Of a stretch of DNA of 64,000 nucleotides, positions 18,127 to 27,102 are shown one piece after another. The stretch spans positions 558,001 to 622,000 of the forward strand of contig NZ_SEWG01000001.1 of assembly GCF_004168255.1 (NCBI RefSeq), in the 5' to 3' direction. Positions within the stretch are counted from its first letter, which is position 1. The number at the start of each line of letters is the position of its first letter. A model generated the notes under the pieces. That model did not search any database. It worked only from the letters and a program-made list of their open reading frames with translations, and had not been told where the DNA came from. Origin of the DNA: Mucilaginibacter terrigena. GTDB taxonomy: Bacteria; Bacteroidota; Bacteroidia; Sphingobacteriales; Sphingobacteriaceae. The position numbers were made by a program, and so were the translations under genes.

Positions 18127-18600
18127 TTATTTTACCTGCTGAAAGAAATAAACACCGGCAGATGGGGTAACCCTTACCAAAACTTCTTCTTTGCTGTTCT
18201 TAAGGTCAACAAAATAAGCAACAGAATCTAAGGTATCGTCGCCGTTATCAAGTTTGATCACTTCGTTTGCAAAGTAGCCTTCGTATTTAACAGCAATTTC
18301 TTTCCTGGCTTTTTCCGGAAGCGCCCTGAACTGTACATTTTCGGTAACGCCTATCAGTTCGCCCCTAAGGTTATAAAAAGCTGATTTTTTTACACCGTCG
18401 ATTGTGAAGGTAGCTTTCTGGAATTTTGAATTTACTTTCCAGGTTACGCCTTCGGCCCTTGAGAAATCGTTATTGAATTTTGATGATACAACGTTTGATA
18501 CGTTTTCGGTACCTTCTTCTGATTTAGATACGGTATTTGCAGCAAAAACATTTACTGTGAATAATGCTGCGATAGCGGTTGATATAAATAATTTTTTCAT
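18127..18600 (-). CDS. secreted protein of unknown function (PepSY-like fold possible)
   Basis: A 157-residue protein with a signal peptide (MKKLFISTAIAALFTVNVFA). The mature part contains FNNDFSRAEGVTWKVNSKFQKATF, FYNLRGELIGVTENVQFRALPE and a final VRVTPSAGVYFFQQV. The pattern of a charged helix, then WKV and F-x-x-A-T-F strands, is common in small Bacteroidota periplasmic proteins annotated as unknown or PepSY/beta-lactamase-inhibitor-like, so that is the nearest comparison. It has a strong terminator and a CAAATGTA (minus strand TACATTTG) -7-like box at 18627-18634. Confidence 0.7.
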   Translation of the reverse strand: MKKLFISTAIAALFTVNVFAANTVSKSEEGTENVSNVVSSKFNNDFSRAEGVTWKVNSKFQKATFTIDGVKKSAFYNLRGELIGVTENVQFRALPEKARKEIAVKYEGYFANEVIKLDNGDDTLDSVAYFVDLKNSKEEVLVRVTPSAGVYFFQQVK

Positions 18601-18733
18601 GATCTATTTTATTTTAATTTATGCAACAAATGTAGTGTAGTGTTGACAATAATCATAATTTGACTTAATTTTTATGAATATTTGATAATGCAACACGATT
18701 TTTGATGATAATCTAAAAAAATAGACCGATAGA

Positions 18734-18794
18734 TAGTGTACTTTTAACAATATGTCAATAAAGATTGTATACATTTATTGTAAAAAGTACACTA
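18734..18794. repeat. long inverted repeat downstream of mqnA
   Basis: TAGTGTACTTTTAACAAT (18734-18751) and ATTGTAAAAAGTACACTA (18777-18794) are reverse complements except for one base, with a 25-base AT-rich loop. No gene lies in 18601-18888. It could form a hairpin ending the mqnA transcript or a protein-binding palindrome upstream of the 18127-18600 gene. Confidence 0.7.
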
Positions 18795-18888
18795 AGTTAA
18801 TTTAGTGTTAAGCCGGGCCTTGTTTGTGACGTTTTAATGACATTTGAAAGGTTTTTGGCGGTGTATGTGTAGATAAGCTACATGGCTT

Positions 18889-19632
18889 CTACAACGCTTT
18901 TATATAATCCAAAAATAAATACAATGCTTTCCTCTTATCCTCTGTGAGGTCAAAATCAAGGCGGTGCATCAGGTAATCTTCCAGGTCGAAATCGGCGCGC
19001 TGGGGCAACTCTTTTAAAAGTTCGGCGCGGTGCGCCAGGCCATAACGTAAGGCCTTGTCAAAATCCTTTATAAAATTGGCGGGGATGGGTTTGTTGGCTA
19101 TCCAGGCGGCAAATACAAAGGGCAGCCCGGTAAATTTTTGCCATTCTTCGGCCAGGTCGTAAACGTACCTGTATTGTTCGGTTTTGCCAAAGGTACGATC
19201 GCCAATTTGTACAAAGGCGGTATTGATATCTGCAGATGCCGCATAAGCGGGCGCATTTTCAATTAATTCGGGCTGTACCTTCCAATAGTTTTTGAGCAGT
19301 ACACGCGCAAGATTGTTTGAGCTGCGCGACTCGGGATCCAACTGTACCCGCTTTACGTCCTTTATATCGCAATTGCTGAAGATGAAAACCGAATTTACCG
19401 CACCCGAAGCACCGATGCAGTAAGCAGATACTATTTCCCAATGCGGCAAATTTAAGGCAGCTGCTACGGGTATCAGGCCGATATCAACAACGTTATCTAT
19501 CAGTTTTTGGGCACAGTCTGATGGCATATCAAGGCTAAGGTCTATTCTATCCTTAATTGCTGAATGTTGCAGGCCGTATAAAAATGGTTTGGTGTTAGTG
19601 TAGCTAACTGCAGAAATTTTTATCTTATTCAC
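18889..19632 (-). CDS. mqnA: chorismate dehydratase MqnA (futalosine pathway)
   Basis: The first step of the futalosine menaquinone pathway, dehydration of chorismate to 3-enolpyruvylbenzoate. The 247-residue protein has the periplasmic-binding-like fold of the MqnA/MqnD family: ISAVSYTNTKPFLYGL at the N-terminus, MPSDCAQKLIDNVVDIGLIPVA near 36-57, and the chorismate-pocket segment DPESRSSNNLARVLL around 99-113. SRSS is the MqnA form, favouring MqnA over MqnD. The start is GTG at 19632. It shares a strand with the histidine phosphatase (12-base gap) and mqnE. Confidence 0.9.
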   Translation of the reverse strand: MNKIKISAVSYTNTKPFLYGLQHSAIKDRIDLSLDMPSDCAQKLIDNVVDIGLIPVAAALNLPHWEIVSAYCIGASGAVNSVFIFSNCDIKDVKRVQLDPESRSSNNLARVLLKNYWKVQPELIENAPAYAASADINTAFVQIGDRTFGKTEQYRYVYDLAEEWQKFTGLPFVFAAWIANKPIPANFIKDFDKALRYGLAHRAELLKELPQRADFDLEDYLMHRLDFDLTEDKRKALYLFLDYIKAL

Positions 19633-19644
19633 GTATCGTTCGCT

Positions 19645-20265
19645 CTAATCGTTTTTTAAATGTTTGGCGTTGTTGGCTTCAACAATTTTAAACCGGCTGC
19701 CATCGTAAGTTACTTTATAAAGCACCAGGTTTTGGTGCGGAAAGGTGTCCATTTGCGTAAGCGGCTGGTTGGTTAGTATACACATCAGCAAACGCAGGGC
19801 GCGGCCATGCATGCATACCAATACCGTTTTTTCTTCGGGATGGGACATAATAGTTTCCATGGCCTGCAGCTGCCGTTCTTTTACCTCGTTGGGGCTTTCG
19901 CCGCCTTCAAATTTTTCATCAAGCTTACCGTCGAGCCAGTCGCGCATTAATTGCAGGAACGCGGCCTTGGTTCCGGGTGTAGCGGGCTGCCCCTCGTGCA
20001 CTCCCCATGCCAGCTCGTCAAGCCCGGCCAGTTTCTGGTAAGGGATGCCCAGGTCAATAAACGGCTGGATGCTTTGCTGCGTACGCTTTAATTCGGATAT
20101 ATAGATCTTATCAAATGGAACATCTTTGTAAGCCTGGTAAAACTGGCTGGCCTGGCGGCGGCCTTCATCGTTCAGGTCGGTATCGCGGCCGCGGCCCTGC
20201 ACAATGCCTTGTTTATTAAGGTCTGTCTGGCCGTGGCGTACTATATATAGTGTCTTTTGTATCAT
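19645..20265 (-). CDS. histidine phosphatase family protein
   Basis: A 206-residue phosphoglycerate-mutase-like phosphatase. The catalytic RHG motif occurs in YIVRHGQTDLN (H11), with the second half VLVCMHGRALRLLM holding the late catalytic histidine (about 154). It belongs to the alpha-ribazole phosphatase/PhoE/GpmB-like group and hydrolyses small phosphate esters; the substrate cannot be named. Its position between mqnE and mqnA may be an operonic accident or link it to menaquinone precursor metabolism. The start codon lies at the very edge of the 8-mer repeat array. Confidence 0.88.
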   Translation of the reverse strand: MIQKTLYIVRHGQTDLNKQGIVQGRGRDTDLNDEGRRQASQFYQAYKDVPFDKIYISELKRTQQSIQPFIDLGIPYQKLAGLDELAWGVHEGQPATPGTKAAFLQLMRDWLDGKLDEKFEGGESPNEVKERQLQAMETIMSHPEEKTVLVCMHGRALRLLMCILTNQPLTQMDTFPHQNLVLYKVTYDGSRFKIVEANNAKHLKND

Positions 20266-20363
20266 GAGTCATTGGGTCATTGAGTCATTGGGTCATTTGC
20301 CATTAGTCATTGATAACGAAATGACTCAATGACAGCGAAGCGAATGACTCAATGACTAATTAA
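20266..20363. repeat. inverted array of GTCATTGR octamers
   Basis: Left arm (about 20266-20316) repeats GTCATTGG/GTCATTGA at 8-base steps. Right arm (about 20317-20363) carries the reverse complement AATGACTC words. The arms face each other as a long imperfect hairpin and fill the gap between the phosphatase start and the mqnE stop. The mqnE stop codon TAG (20358-20356) lies inside the array. Confidence 0.75.
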
Positions 20364-21549
20364 TAACCGGCAGCTTATAAAAGCGCGGTTTTTCTTCGTC
20401 TGCAAACTGGTATTCGTTATAATCGGTAACTACATTATAAAGGGTATCGCGCTCTATAGGGTAGCGTCCCGCGTGTTTTATCAGGTCAACCAGTTCTTTG
20501 GTGCTCATGGCCGGTTTTTGCTCCTCTGCACCTGCCATCGAATAAATTTTGGTGGTATCGTCAAGCGTACCATCTATATCATCCACCCCAAAGTTTAGGG
20601 ATAGCTGCGCTGTGGTGCGGCTTATCATTGCCCAGTATGCTTTTATGTGGTCGAAGTTATCCAGGTAGATGCGTGCTATGGCATAGTTCCGTAAATCCTC
20701 AACCACGGTAGATTCGGGCACATCGCTCATCTGGTTATCGCGGTTACGGAATTTTAGGGGGATAAACGTTTGGAATCCGCCCGTCCTGTCCTGCAGTTCG
20801 CGCAGGCGTTCCATATGATCAACCCGGTGATGAAATTTTTCGATATGGCCGTAAAGCATGGTAGCGTTTGATCGCATGCCCAGTTTATGCCATTCCTCGT
20901 GGATGGCCAGCCACTGTTCGCCGGTACATTTATCTTTAGCTATCAGGTCGCGCACCTCGGGATGGAAGATCTCCGCCCCTCCTCCGGGTATCGATTCAAG
21001 GCCTGCTTCTTTCATCAACCGCATGCCGGTGGCATAATCTATCTTGGCTTTCTTAAAGATGTAGTGATATTCAACAGGTGTCAATGCTTTTACATGCAGA
21101 TGGGGCCGGTGTGCCTTTATCCTGCTGAACAATTCGCTGTAAAAAGCAACATCGTATTGCGGTAAAACGCCGCCTACAATGTGCACTTCGGTAACGGGCT
21201 GGCCGTCGTATTTTTTTACAATGTCCAGCATCTCTTCCATGGTGTACTCCCACCCGTCGGCACGTTGTTTTAACAGGCGCGAGTACGAACAAAACTTGCA
21301 ATCGTAAACGCAAAGGTTGGTTGGCTCGATATGAAAATTACGGTTAAAATAGGTTTTGTCACCGTGTTTTTGTTCGCGTATGTAGTTGGCAAGTACTCCC
21401 AGGTAGCCTAATTCAGCTTTTTCGTAAAGCAGAACGCCCTCATCAAAAGTGATGCGCTGGTTATGGAGTACCTTCTCAGCAATGTCTTTTAGTTCGGGTA
21501 AAAGCCGGGGGTTATCCAGCAAAACCCTGAAATTATCTGATACTTCCAT
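20356..21549 (-). CDS. mqnE: aminofutalosine synthase MqnE (radical SAM)
   Basis: A radical SAM enzyme that joins 3-enolpyruvylbenzoate with SAM to give 6-amino-6-deoxyfutalosine in menaquinone synthesis. The iron-sulfur motif is CVYDCKFCSYS (C80, C84, C87), preceded by FHIEPTNLC. The 397-residue length and SRLLKQRADGWEYTMEEMLD, HIVGGVLPQYD and NATMLYGHIEK blocks fit MqnE better than MqnC. Being together with mqnA, it indicates that this organism makes menaquinone by the futalosine route rather than by the classical Men route. Cytosolic, [4Fe-4S]. Confidence 0.93.
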   Translation of the reverse strand: MEVSDNFRVLLDNPRLLPELKDIAEKVLHNQRITFDEGVLLYEKAELGYLGVLANYIREQKHGDKTYFNRNFHIEPTNLCVYDCKFCSYSRLLKQRADGWEYTMEEMLDIVKKYDGQPVTEVHIVGGVLPQYDVAFYSELFSRIKAHRPHLHVKALTPVEYHYIFKKAKIDYATGMRLMKEAGLESIPGGGAEIFHPEVRDLIAKDKCTGEQWLAIHEEWHKLGMRSNATMLYGHIEKFHHRVDHMERLRELQDRTGGFQTFIPLKFRNRDNQMSDVPESTVVEDLRNYAIARIYLDNFDHIKAYWAMISRTTAQLSLNFGVDDIDGTLDDTTKIYSMAGAEEQKPAMSTKELVDLIKHAGRYPIERDTLYNVVTDYNEYQFADEEKPRFYKLPVIN

Positions 21550-21667
21550 TTAGAAAAATATTTGAGCAAATGTAGCAATTTGCATTAGTTTTAAAACCAA
21601 AGCATCAACTTACTATGTGTTTAAACACACAAGTATGACAAAGGACTTACAGAGCGAAACGGGAAAG

Positions 21668-22213
21668 CTACAATGCGGTAACCGAAGTAATGTTTATACC
21701 AAAGAAACAATCGTCGGCGCAGCCTTTAAGCGTGTACCCGGCGGTAGATAAGATGCCATTATTTTTAGCCTCAAAAAAGATATCGTTGGTTTTTGTATCG
21801 GCTTTTAGCCATACGTTTTTGGCTTTGTCGTAAACCTCATCAAGGGTAAGTATGGCCGCTCCTTCGTCTGTATGCGATCCCAGGTTGGCAGGGGTTTCGT
21901 GCCATTCTTTTAATATTATCCGGTCGTGGGTACTGCTTGCCCCGTCGTATTGGAAGTTAACGTAATCGCGCTTAGTTACTTCGCCGTTTATAACAGTTAA
22001 CTGTGTTTCGGAATTATTGCTGCTGAAAGATTGCCTTAGCGTTGTGTAGGTATATGAATTATTAACGCTTGTTTTATACGCCGCCCATACCTTAAGGCTT
22101 TTATCAAAATCTTTGGCGCTATAGGTGCCGGTGGTTGTTATATCGTCTTTACTGCAGGAATTTAGGCTCCCTGCAACAAGTAACACAAGCAAAATTGTGT
22201 AAAGCTTTTTCAT
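21668..22213 (-). CDS. lipoprotein of unknown function
   Basis: A 181-residue lipoprotein: N-terminal MKKLYTILLVLLVAGSLNSC has a lipobox (LNSC) that puts the acylated cysteine at about residue 20. The mature part is beta-rich and includes FDKSLKVWAAYK, SYTYTTLRQSF, YVNFQYDGASS and ending GYTLKGCADDCFFGINI, with two extra cysteines near residue 168. It resembles the DUF6174-type Bacteroidota lipoproteins that share a repeated VWAAYK/YTY pattern, but I do not assign a family firmly. Monocistronic in appearance. Confidence 0.7.
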   Translation of the reverse strand: MKKLYTILLVLLVAGSLNSCSKDDITTTGTYSAKDFDKSLKVWAAYKTSVNNSYTYTTLRQSFSSNNSETQLTVINGEVTKRDYVNFQYDGASSTHDRIILKEWHETPANLGSHTDEGAAILTLDEVYDKAKNVWLKADTKTNDIFFEAKNNGILSTAGYTLKGCADDCFFGINITSVTAL

Positions 22214-22376
22214 GAATGGTGAAGGTTATAACTAAACAAGCATATAACTCCTGCTTCGCAAAAAAATTGTATCTCTTGTTACCAGCTGCAGGGTTTTACA
22301 TTTAATTACGCTGCTAATAAATAAAATGCGACAAAATTATGCTTTAAAAAGTATCAATTTATAATTTAGCGGCATC

Positions 22377-23495
22377 ATGAAAATAGAGACCATAGCCATA
22401 CACGCCGGTAACCATACCGACGCCTCGTCAAAAGCAGTTGTACAGCCCATAGTGATGTCGACCACGTTTGAGCGCGACGAGGATGGCGGTTTTTCATCGG
22501 GATACTCTTATAGCCGCGCGGCCAACCCAAACCGCACATCATTAGAAAATGTATTGGCAAAGTTAGAGGGCGGAGCCGAAGCGGCGGCCTTTTCATCGGG
22601 TAATGCCGCCGGGATGTCGGTATTTCAATCGCTTGCCCCCGGTACACATATAATTTGCCCCGATGATATGTACCATGGCCTGCGCAACCAGCTTAAAATG
22701 CTTTTTGAGGGTATTTTAGAGTTCGATTTTATTGATGTGAACAATAGCGATGTTTTAACGGAACATATTAAACCTAATACCGGCGTAATATGGATAGAAA
22801 CACCATCGAACCCTTTACTGAAAATTACGGATATCAAAAAAGTAGTAAGTGTTGCCCGCCAACATCATATTAAAGTAGTTTGCGATAATACCTTTGCCAC
22901 TCCCCTTTGCCAGCAGCCATTGGCTTTGGGTGCTGATATGGTGATGCACTCCTCCACAAAATACTTTGGCGGCCACAGCGACCTGATGGGCGGCGCTTTA
23001 ATTACCACCGAAAAAAGCGACTGGTGGGAAAAGATCCGCAATGTGCAAACCATGGGCGGCGCGGTGCCCTCCCCTATGGACTGCTACTACCTTGTCCGCA
23101 GTATAAAAACGCTGCCCTATCGTGTACGTGGCCACGTTAGCAACGCGCAGCTGTTAGCGCAGTTCCTGGAAAGCCACCCGCGTGTAGAGAGCGTGATGTA
23201 CCCCGGCTTATCATCGCACCCGCAGCATGCCATAGCAAGGGCGCAAATGAGCGGTTTCGGGGCCATGCTATCCTTCACCCTAAAAGGCGGCGAAGACGAG
23301 GCCAAAAAAGTGGTTAACGCCATTAGGGTTTTTGCCCGAGCCACCAGCCTGGGCGGCGTAGAAAGCCTGATGGAACACCGCGCAACTGTTGAAGGCCCGG
23401 ATACCAAAACACCGTTTAACCTGCTAAGGGTGTCTGTTGGGTTAGAGCATATCGATGATTTGATAGCTGATCTGGAACAGGCGATGGCTAAATAG
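22377..23495 (+). CDS. metB: cystathionine gamma-synthase-type PLP enzyme
   Basis: A pyridoxal-phosphate transsulfuration enzyme of 372 residues. The Schiff-base lysine is K195 in HSSTKYFGGHSDLMGGA. SSGNAAGMSVFQ (73-84) and the NTFATP motif (about 171-176) are family-conserved. It probably condenses an O-acyl-homoserine with cysteine to form cystathionine; a gamma-lyase activity cannot be excluded from sequence, since the two are close relatives. It lies just upstream of the metY-metX-hom block but is separated from it by a broken IS element and a riboswitch, suggesting independent control. Confidence 0.85.
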   Translation: MKIETIAIHAGNHTDASSKAVVQPIVMSTTFERDEDGGFSSGYSYSRAANPNRTSLENVLAKLEGGAEAAAFSSGNAAGMSVFQSLAPGTHIICPDDMYHGLRNQLKMLFEGILEFDFIDVNNSDVLTEHIKPNTGVIWIETPSNPLLKITDIKKVVSVARQHHIKVVCDNTFATPLCQQPLALGADMVMHSSTKYFGGHSDLMGGALITTEKSDWWEKIRNVQTMGGAVPSPMDCYYLVRSIKTLPYRVRGHVSNAQLLAQFLESHPRVESVMYPGLSSHPQHAIARAQMSGFGAMLSFTLKGGEDEAKKVVNAIRVFARATSLGGVESLMEHRATVEGPDTKTPFNLLRVSVGLEHIDDLIADLEQAMAK

Positions 23496-23509
23496 ACTTA
23501 TAAATTAGT

Positions 23510-24135
23510 TTTGTTCCGTAGGAACATTTGGTTGGTAGGAATAATAGCAAGTATTTCGTTCCGTAGGAACGATTGATGTAAGCTTATGCAAAAGTGAATT
23601 ATGGCAAATACATATACTCAACTTCATATCCAATTTGTTTTTGCGGTGAAATACCGAGGTACACTTATTGGCAGTGAGTGGAAAGAACGTTTGCATCAAT
23701 ATATTACCGGGATATTTCAAAAAGAATGGTCATAAAATGCTTCAGATAAACAGCATGCCCGATCACATCCATATTTTCATTGGTATGAGACCGGAGCAAT
23801 CGGTATCATCCTTAGTTCAAAATGTAAAAACTGAAAGCAGTAAATGGATAAAAGAACAAAAGTTTTGTCCATCTCCATTTGCATGGCAGGAAGGTTATGG
23901 TGCTTTTTCTTATTCAAAAAGTCAGGTACCGAACGTGGTTAATTATATTAAAAATCAAGAGGCACATCATAAAAAAGAATCATTTTTGGATGAGTACCGA
24001 AAATCCCTGACGGCTTTTGATGTTGATTGGGAGGAAAATTATATTTTTAAGGAGCTTGAATAGCACCAGGCGTTCCGATGGAACGCTTAATTTTCATTTT
24101 GTTTTTCTACCAACCAAATGTTCCTACGGAACAAA
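23510..24135 (+). mobile_element. IS200-like/RAYT element with perfect inverted palindromic ends
   Basis: Perfect 29-bp inverted ends (23510-23538 and 24107-24135) contain GTTCCGTAGGAAC-type hairpins (23513-23525, 24120-24132). Internal hairpins CGTTCCGTAGGAACG (23557-23571) and GCGTTCCGATGGAACGC (24070-24086) lie between the ends and the transposase. The enclosed gene encodes an HUH Y1 transposase relative. The layout of a transposase bounded by inverted REP-like palindromes matches REP-associated tyrosine transposase (RAYT) loci rather than a classical IS. Whether it still moves is unknown, since the gene is frameshifted. Confidence 0.85.
23601..24063 (+). pseudogene. tnpA: IS200/RAYT-type Y1 transposase, frameshifted
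   Basis: The ATG at 23601 opens a frame starting MANTYTQLHIQFVFAVKY, the typical N-terminus of Y1 (HUH) transposases. This frame meets a stop at 23733. The continuation, with the HUH motif DHIHIFI and the catalytic tyrosine region VVNYIKNQ, lies in the +1 frame and runs to 24063. Joining after codon 23721-23723 by skipping one base restores an intact protein of about 153 residues. A run of five A (CAAAAAG, 23718-23724) sits at the junction. An indel mutation is most likely; programmed +1 frameshifting is possible but not usual for this family. Confidence 0.8.
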
Positions 24136-24215
24136 TTGCATACTTAACAGGCATTCAAAAGTGAATGCAGTATTGTCGATTGAAACTCATAAATGATAAT
24201 AAATTGAAAATTTAA

Positions 24216-24248
24216 TTTGGATTGTAAATCCTTATTACCCTATATTTG
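24216..24248 (+). promoter_or_regulatory. candidate promoter of the metY leader transcript
   Basis: TTTG (24216-24219) and TATATTTG (24241-24248) are separated by 21 bases and match the Bacteroidota -33/-7 consensus (TTTG, TAnnTTTG). A start near 24254 would give a leader containing the whole riboswitch and the leader ORF before metY. Confidence 0.55.
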
Positions 24249-24299
24249 GAACATTATTTGGTAGCAATACCACGATCAATTTTCCCTCACACGGATTTT

Positions 24300-24411
24300 G
24301 GTTTATAAAGAAGCGGCGAGAGATCAGGCTCAGAGAACCGCTGGCAACCCTACAAGGTGTAGAAGGTGCCAATTCCTGTCCCGGAGAATAGTTAACCGGG
24401 GGATATAAATT
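24300..24411 (+). ncRNA. SAM riboswitch (S-box class, SAM-I or SAM-I/IV-like)
   Basis: Conserved S-box core is present: AGAGATCAGG, then GGCAACC (24343-24349), a CTAC/GTAG hairpin (24350-24353 with 24359-24362) and AAGGTGCCAATTCCTG (24363-24378). The closing stem pairs TTTATA (24302-24307) with TATAAA (24404-24409), and a CCCGG/CCGGG hairpin (24380-24384 with 24396-24400) forms the fourth element. The second helix is shorter than in canonical SAM-I, so it may be the SAM-I/IV variant. It senses S-adenosylmethionine to turn down methionine synthesis genes. It ends only 8 bases before the leader ORF start at 24419. Confidence 0.82.
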
Positions 24412-24418
24412 TTTAATC

Positions 24419-24532
24419 ATGAAAAGTCTGATTTATTTAGCCCAACAAAACACACCACAAACCCAAACGGGTCCATCTTCTGTACACGCCATTTCTGCAG
24501 GCTGTATTTGCATGTGTTGCTGCTGCTGTTGA
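24419..24532 (+). CDS. short leader ORF with C-terminal cysteine run
   Basis: A 37-codon ORF beginning MKSLIYLAQQ and ending CICMCCCCC, so seven of the last nine residues are Cys. It starts 10 bases after the SAM riboswitch closing stem and stops 113 bases before metY. A run of regulated-amino-acid codons in a short ORF upstream of a biosynthetic gene is the hallmark of attenuator leader peptides, and Cys-rich leader ORFs of this kind are known in mycobacteria. Here it would report Cys-tRNA charging to the sulfhydrylase gene. I propose this as inference; expression is not shown. Confidence 0.6.
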   Translation: MKSLIYLAQQNTPQTQTGPSSVHAISAGCICMCCCCC

Positions 24533-24539
24533 TCGCAGT

Positions 24540-24601
24540 ACACGTTCCCTTTTTCTGTTTCCTGAAAAATACGTGATGACCGCTTAGGATAGCTTTATCC
24601 T
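24540..24601 (+). promoter_or_regulatory. candidate attenuator hairpins between leader ORF and metY
   Basis: Two hairpins follow the leader stop: CACGT (24541-24545) with ACGTG (24571-24575), continued inside by TTTTTC/GAAAAA (24550-24555 with 24564-24569), and AGGATA/TATCCT (24586-24591 with 24596-24601). ACACGT (24540-24545) can alternatively pair with ATGTGT (24512-24517) within the Cys codons, which would make the first hairpin and an upstream hairpin mutually exclusive. No long U tract is present, so termination is not certain. Confidence 0.4.
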
Positions 24602-24624
24602 GTCGTAATTGTAACATTTTATAA

Positions 24625-25956
<1,332 letters not shown>

Positions 25957-25998
25957 GATTTTTTTAGTTTTTTTTAGTTTTTTAAGTGATGTTATCAA

Positions 25999-26026
25999 GG
26001 GGGCAGTTATTAAGCCAGCTGCCCCC
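25999..26026 (+). promoter_or_regulatory. GC-rich hairpin between metY and metX
   Basis: GGGGGCAG (25999-26006) and CTGCCCCC (26019-26026) form an 8-bp stem with a 12-base loop. There is no T tract on the plus strand, so it is more likely an mRNA processing or stability element that lowers metX-hom relative to metY than a full terminator. A T-rich stretch (25961-25984) precedes it. Confidence 0.5.
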
Positions 26027-26046
26027 AAAATAACAAAGAATAACAA

Positions 26047-27102
26047 ATGAGCACACAAACTTTTACATATACAGGAACATTTGAGCTGGAATCCGGCCAA
26101 AAATTACAAGGACTTGAGATCGGCTTTAATACCTATGGAAGCCTCAATAAAAACCGGGATAATGTAGTGTGGGTATGCCATGCCCTCACTGCAAATTCCG
26201 ATGTTTTTGACTGGTGGAAAGGGCTCTTCGGCCCCGAAGATCACTTTAACCCTGACGAGCATTTTATCGTTTGCGCCAATGTATTAGGCTCGCCGTATGG
26301 TACGGTTAGTCCGTTAAGTATCAATCCCGCAACCGGGCAGCCTTATTACCTGGCCTTCCCTGAGTTTACCATAAGGGATATTGTAAAGGCGCATAAGCTA
26401 CTGGCCGACCATTTGGAGATCGAGCACATCGAGATACTGTTGGGCGGCTCGCTGGGTGGCCAGCAGGCTATCGAATGGAGCATTATCGAGCCGGACCGGA
26501 TCAAAAATCTGATATTGATAGCTACCAACTCCAATCACTCGCCCTGGGGTGTTGCCTTTAACGAGTCGCAGCGCCTGGCCATAACTGCCGACCGTACCTT
26601 TTACGCGGGATCGCCGGATGGTGGCAGCAAAGGGTTAAAGGCAGCGCGCAGCATAGCGCTCCTATCCTACCGCAGCTATAAAACCTACGCCATTACACAG
26701 CGCGAAGACGATGATAACGGCACCGATAACTTTAAGGCATCAACCTACCAGAACTACCAGGGGCAAAAACTGGTGAACAGGTTTAACGCCTACAGCTACT
26801 GGTATCTTTCAAAAGCGATGGACTCGCATAATATTGGCCGCGGCAGGCATGGTGTAGAAAAAGCTTTAAGCCTTATTAAGGCCCGCACGCTGGTTATCGG
26901 TATAAAGTCCGACGTGTTGTTCCCTATCGAGGAGCAGCAATACCTGTTCAGGCATATCCCGAAATCGGCCTTTGCCGAACTGGATTCGTTTTACGGGCAC
27001 GACGGCTTTTTAATTGAAACAGAAGATCTTACAAATATCATCACATCGTTTTTTAAAACCGATGTAAAAGGAAAAATAATAGAATTACAAAAAATAGCTT
27101 AA
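26047..27102 (+). CDS. metX: homoserine O-acetyltransferase
   Basis: An alpha/beta-hydrolase-fold enzyme, 351 residues, that makes O-acetylhomoserine from homoserine and acetyl-CoA, the substrate for MetY. The nucleophile elbow GGSLGG (S135) is clear, with the conserved NVLGSPYGTVSPLS block (about 78-91) and a C-terminal catalytic histidine in FYGHDGFLIE (about 324). Bacteroidota members usually use acetyl-CoA. The stop overlaps the hom start (TAATG), so translation is coupled with homoserine dehydrogenase. Confidence 0.95.
   Translation: MSTQTFTYTGTFELESGQKLQGLEIGFNTYGSLNKNRDNVVWVCHALTANSDVFDWWKGLFGPEDHFNPDEHFIVCANVLGSPYGTVSPLSINPATGQPYYLAFPEFTIRDIVKAHKLLADHLEIEHIEILLGGSLGGQQAIEWSIIEPDRIKNLILIATNSNHSPWGVAFNESQRLAITADRTFYAGSPDGGSKGLKAARSIALLSYRSYKTYAITQREDDDNGTDNFKASTYQNYQGQKLVNRFNAYSYWYLSKAMDSHNIGRGRHGVEKALSLIKARTLVIGIKSDVLFPIEEQQYLFRHIPKSAFAELDSFYGHDGFLIETEDLTNIITSFFKTDVKGKIIELQKIA

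Noticed and set aside
23668..24063. Start of the transposase at 23668
   Set aside because: This start only appears because the frame is broken. The conserved N-terminus begins at 23601 in the other frame, so the 23668 start is an artefact of the frameshift.
24505..24532. Cys run as a plain (TGC)n microsatellite
   Set aside because: Kept as an alternative in the finding but not preferred, since the codons mix TGT and TGC, an ATG and frame are clear, and the ORF sits exactly between a SAM riboswitch and a sulfur gene.
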